This document shows positions 62,083 to 64,000 of a stretch of 64,000 nucleotides of DNA, one piece after another. The stretch covers positions 1 to 64,000 of the forward strand of contig NZ_JAIEPC010000064.1 of assembly GCF_019749955.1 (NCBI RefSeq), read 5' to 3'. The translations under genes were made by a program, and so were the position numbers. The stretch is from Sphingomonas sp. GTDB lineage: Bacteria; Pseudomonadota; Alphaproteobacteria; Sphingomonadales; Sphingomonadaceae. Each line of letters begins with the position of its first letter. Position 1 is the first letter of the stretch. Under the pieces are notes generated by a model that saw nothing but the letters and a program-made list of their open reading frames with translations, made no database searches and was not told the origin of the DNA.

Positions 62083-64000
62083 ATGAACACCGACTTCCGT
62101 ATGAAACTACTCACCTCGACGCTGTTGATCGGCGCCGTGTCGCTGGCGACACCGTCGCTCGCGCAAACCGCGCCCGCCGAAAAGGCTGCTGGCGATGAAG
62201 AAGTGTCCGTCGTGGTGACCGGATCGCGCATTGCGCGCCGTGACCTTGATAGTGCGGCGCCGATCGCGGTTGTGTCGGCGGAAGAATTCAAGCTGACCGG
62301 CACCGTTAACGTCGAGCAAGTTATCAACGTCCTGCCGCAGGTCGTGCCGGGGACCACTGCGTTCTCGAACAACCCGGGCGGCGGCGTGGCAACGCTGAAC
62401 CTGCGCGGCATCGGCGACACCCGCACCCTTGTGCTGGTCAACGGCCGCCGCTGGTTGTTCTATGACGCCAGCCAGGTTGTCGATCTCAACACCATTCCAT
62501 CGTTCCTGCTGGAAGGCGTCGATGTCGTTACCGGCGGCGCGTCGGCCGTTTACGGTTCAGATGCCCTGGCGGGCGTCGTCAACTTCCGCCTGCGCAACAA
62601 CCTCACCGGCTTCGAAGTCGGTTCGCAATATGGCATCACCGGCAGGGGTGATGGCGGTCGTTACGAAGGTTATGTCGCGTTCGGATCGGATATCGCCGAG
62701 GGCCGCGGCCACATCACGGCTTACGGCGAATATTTTCGCCGTGATCCGGTCTTCCAGGGTCAGCGCGGTTTCTCAACCTTCACGCAAGCCGACAACGGCG
62801 CCGGTGGTTTCACCGCGGGTGGTTCCGCGACGACGCCAGCAGGTCGTTTCTCGACCGGCAATACGGCGACGGTTAATGGCGTTGCCCTCAATCGCGGCGC
62901 GGGCACGGCGTTCGCCGGTCTCGGTAGCACTTATGATTCGTCCGCCGGCTCGCTGCGGCCGTATGTCAGCGCGAACGACATCTACAATTTTGCGCCGGTC
63001 AACTATCTCCAGGTGCCGCAGGAGCGCTATCTGCTCGGCGCTTATGCCGACTACAAGATCAGCGACAATGTAACGGCCTATACCGAGCTGTCGTTCATCA
63101 ACAACCGCGTCGACGCGGCGCTCGCGGCAACCCCGGTTACGGGCGCCTTCAACGTCAGCATTGCGGCGGTGTCGCCGTTCCTGTCGGTCGCTGATCGTGC
63201 CCAGCTGACGCAGCTCGATGCCAATGAAACCGCGATCAACACGGCGCGGACGGCCGCTGGCCTCGGACCGTTGTTCACGGGCTTGGCGGCGCCCGCCAAT
63301 GCGGCCGGCGTGGTGCAGTTGAACATCAATCGCCGTACCACTGAAACAGGGCTGCGCGTTAATCAGGACGAGCGCAACGCCTTCCGGGTGTTGGTCGGCG
63401 TCAAGGGCGATGTCGGTAATACCGGGCTCAAATATGATGCCTATTACAGCTATGCCCGCACCCGGAATGCCAATGTCCAACAAGGCAATATCTCACGGCG
63501 CGCCTTCCAGGCTGGCCTCGACGGCTCAGCCCCGGCGATCGACATCTTCGGCCCCAACGCGCTGAGCCAGACTTCGCTGAATCAGATCGCCATTCTGGCC
63601 CAGAACAACGACATTTCGACGTTGCAGGTCGCCACCGGCACGGTCTCCGGCAATCTGTTCGACTTCGGCCTTGGCGGCGGTCCGATCGGCTTCGCGGTCG
63701 GTGGTGAATATCGTTCGGTCTCGGCGCGGTTCATTCCCGATACGGCCTTGTCGTCGGGCGACGTCATCGGCTTCAACGCCGGCAACCCGACCCAGGGCGG
63801 CTATAGCGTGAACGAAGTGTTCGGCGAACTGCACATTCCAATCGTGGCCGATCGACCGTTCATCCACCGGCTCGAAATCAATGGTGCCGGTCGTTATTCG
63901 GACTATACGCTCGGGTCGGTCGGCGGCGTGGGTACCTATTCGGTCCAGGCTGAATGGGCGCCAATTCGCGACATTACGTTCCGCGGCCAGTACCAACAGG
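62083..64000 (+). CDS. TonB-dependent receptor (3' end beyond the window)
   Basis: 639 codons are open from ATG 62083 (AAGGGGGAAG upstream) to the right edge. Signal peptide MKLLTSTLLIGAVSLATPSL, a TonB-box-like EEVSVVVTGSRIARRDLDSA, then the plug domain (SAEEFKLTGTVNVEQVINVL, TLVLVNGRRWLFYD, VDVVTGGASAVYGSDALAGV) and the start of the beta barrel. The long, Sphingomonas-type plug suggests uptake of a carbohydrate or peptide rather than a siderophore, but the ligand cannot be read. No CarR or ECF sigma gene precedes it in the 249-bp gap. Confidence 0.93.
   Translation, partial: MNTDFRMKLLTSTLLIGAVSLATPSLAQTAPAEKAAGDEEVSVVVTGSRIARRDLDSAAPIAVVSAEEFKLTGTVNVEQVINVLPQVVPGTTAFSNNPGGGVATLNLRGIGDTRTLVLVNGRRWLFYDASQVVDLNTIPSFLLEGVDVVTGGASAVYGSDALAGVVNFRLRNNLTGFEVGSQYGITGRGDGGRYEGYVAFGSDIAEGRGHITAYGEYFRRDPVFQGQRGFSTFTQADNGAGGFTAGGSATTPAGRFSTGNTATVNGVALNRGAGTAFAGLGSTYDSSAGSLRPYVSANDIYNFAPVNYLQVPQERYLLGAYADYKISDNVTAYTELSFINNRVDAALAATPVTGAFNVSIAAVSPFLSVADRAQLTQLDANETAINTARTAAGLGPLFTGLAAPANAAGVVQLNINRRTTETGLRVNQDERNAFRVLVGVKGDVGNTGLKYDAYYSYARTRNANVQQGNISRRAFQAGLDGSAPAIDIFGPNALSQTSLNQIAILAQNNDISTLQVATGTVSGNLFDFGLGGGPIGFAVGGEYRSVSARFIPDTALSSGDVIGFNAGNPTQGGYSVNEVFGELHIPIVADRPFIHRLEINGAGRYSDYTLGSVGGVGTYSVQAEWAPIRDITFRGQYQQ

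Noticed and set aside
62429..63073. 214-codon frame inside the TonB-dependent receptor
   Set aside because: Out of frame with the receptor, which has continuous plug and barrel sequence; Ser/Arg-rich shadow.
1..64000. CRISPR arrays, tRNA genes, insertion sequences or prophage
   Set aside because: No regularly spaced direct repeats, cloverleaf sequence, transposase, integrase or phage structural gene was found by reading.

Overview
The window is chromosomal DNA of a high-GC alphaproteobacterium of the Sphingomonadaceae, most likely Sphingomonas or a close relative. This rests on the 5' end of a sphingomonad-like 16S rRNA at the left edge, strong G/C preference at third codon positions, and the gene order hisS-prfA-prmC-DUF4167. 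It is mostly housekeeping DNA packed into short, translationally coupled operons, with small accessory insertions and two families of intergenic palindromic repeats.

Layout. 0-0.7 kb: start of an rRNA operon reading left, with promoter and boxA. 0.7-7.5 kb: flippase, CBS protein, small membrane protein, two DUF4139 paralogues and a DUF4167 protein. 7.7-10.9 kb: prmC, prfA, hisS. 11-16.2 kb: DUF1345, M61 protease, ppa, two GNATs and a DMT transporter. 16.2-17.2 kb: an accessory patch with an orphan ribbon-helix-helix gene, two related palindromes, a consensus promoter and a 54-aa membrane protein. 17.4-25.1 kb: aspartic protease, SugE, ispG, acyltransferase, asparaginase plus S1/P1 nuclease between two repeat copies, a hydrolase, and an SPFH / Arc-like / small membrane protein operon. 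25.7-30.3 kb: pal-tolB-tolA-tolR-tolQ-ybgC. 30.4-35.7 kb: an ABC exporter pair, then ruvB and ruvA separated by parDE, a VOC protein and hicBA. 35.7-38.5 kb: fhs and a GH53 galactanase, followed by an orphan toxin-antitoxin-like promoter. 38.9-43.5 kb: PLP sulfur-amino-acid enzyme, pgeF, GNAT, MidA-like methyltransferase, lgt. 43.6-49.3 kb: acyl-CoA synthetase, orphan molybdopterin dehydrogenase subunit, hemH, phaB. 49.7-53.9 kb: glycine-zipper protein, phytase-like esterase, rpmB, small anchored protein, tadA, CNNM/CBS protein. 53.9-61.8 kb: unknown lipoprotein, VWA protein, membrane-anchored helix-hairpin-helix protein, purD, xseA, DUF2093, M23 peptidase, periplasmic unknown. 62.1 kb to the right edge: a TonB-dependent receptor cut by the window.

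The most interesting structure is the broken ruvA-ruvB-ybgC-tol cluster. In many proteobacteria these genes are neighbours. Here two complete toxin-antitoxin modules and a VOC gene lie between ruvA and ruvB in the same orientation, joined by small gaps or overlaps, and an oppositely oriented ABC pair lies between ruvB and ybgC. Further candidates are the small palindrome-controlled locus at 16.3-17.2 kb, the related promoter at 38.5 kb with no obvious gene behind it, and the SPFH/Arc-like operon preceded by an AT-rich dyad. No CRISPR array, tRNA gene, complete insertion sequence or prophage was seen.
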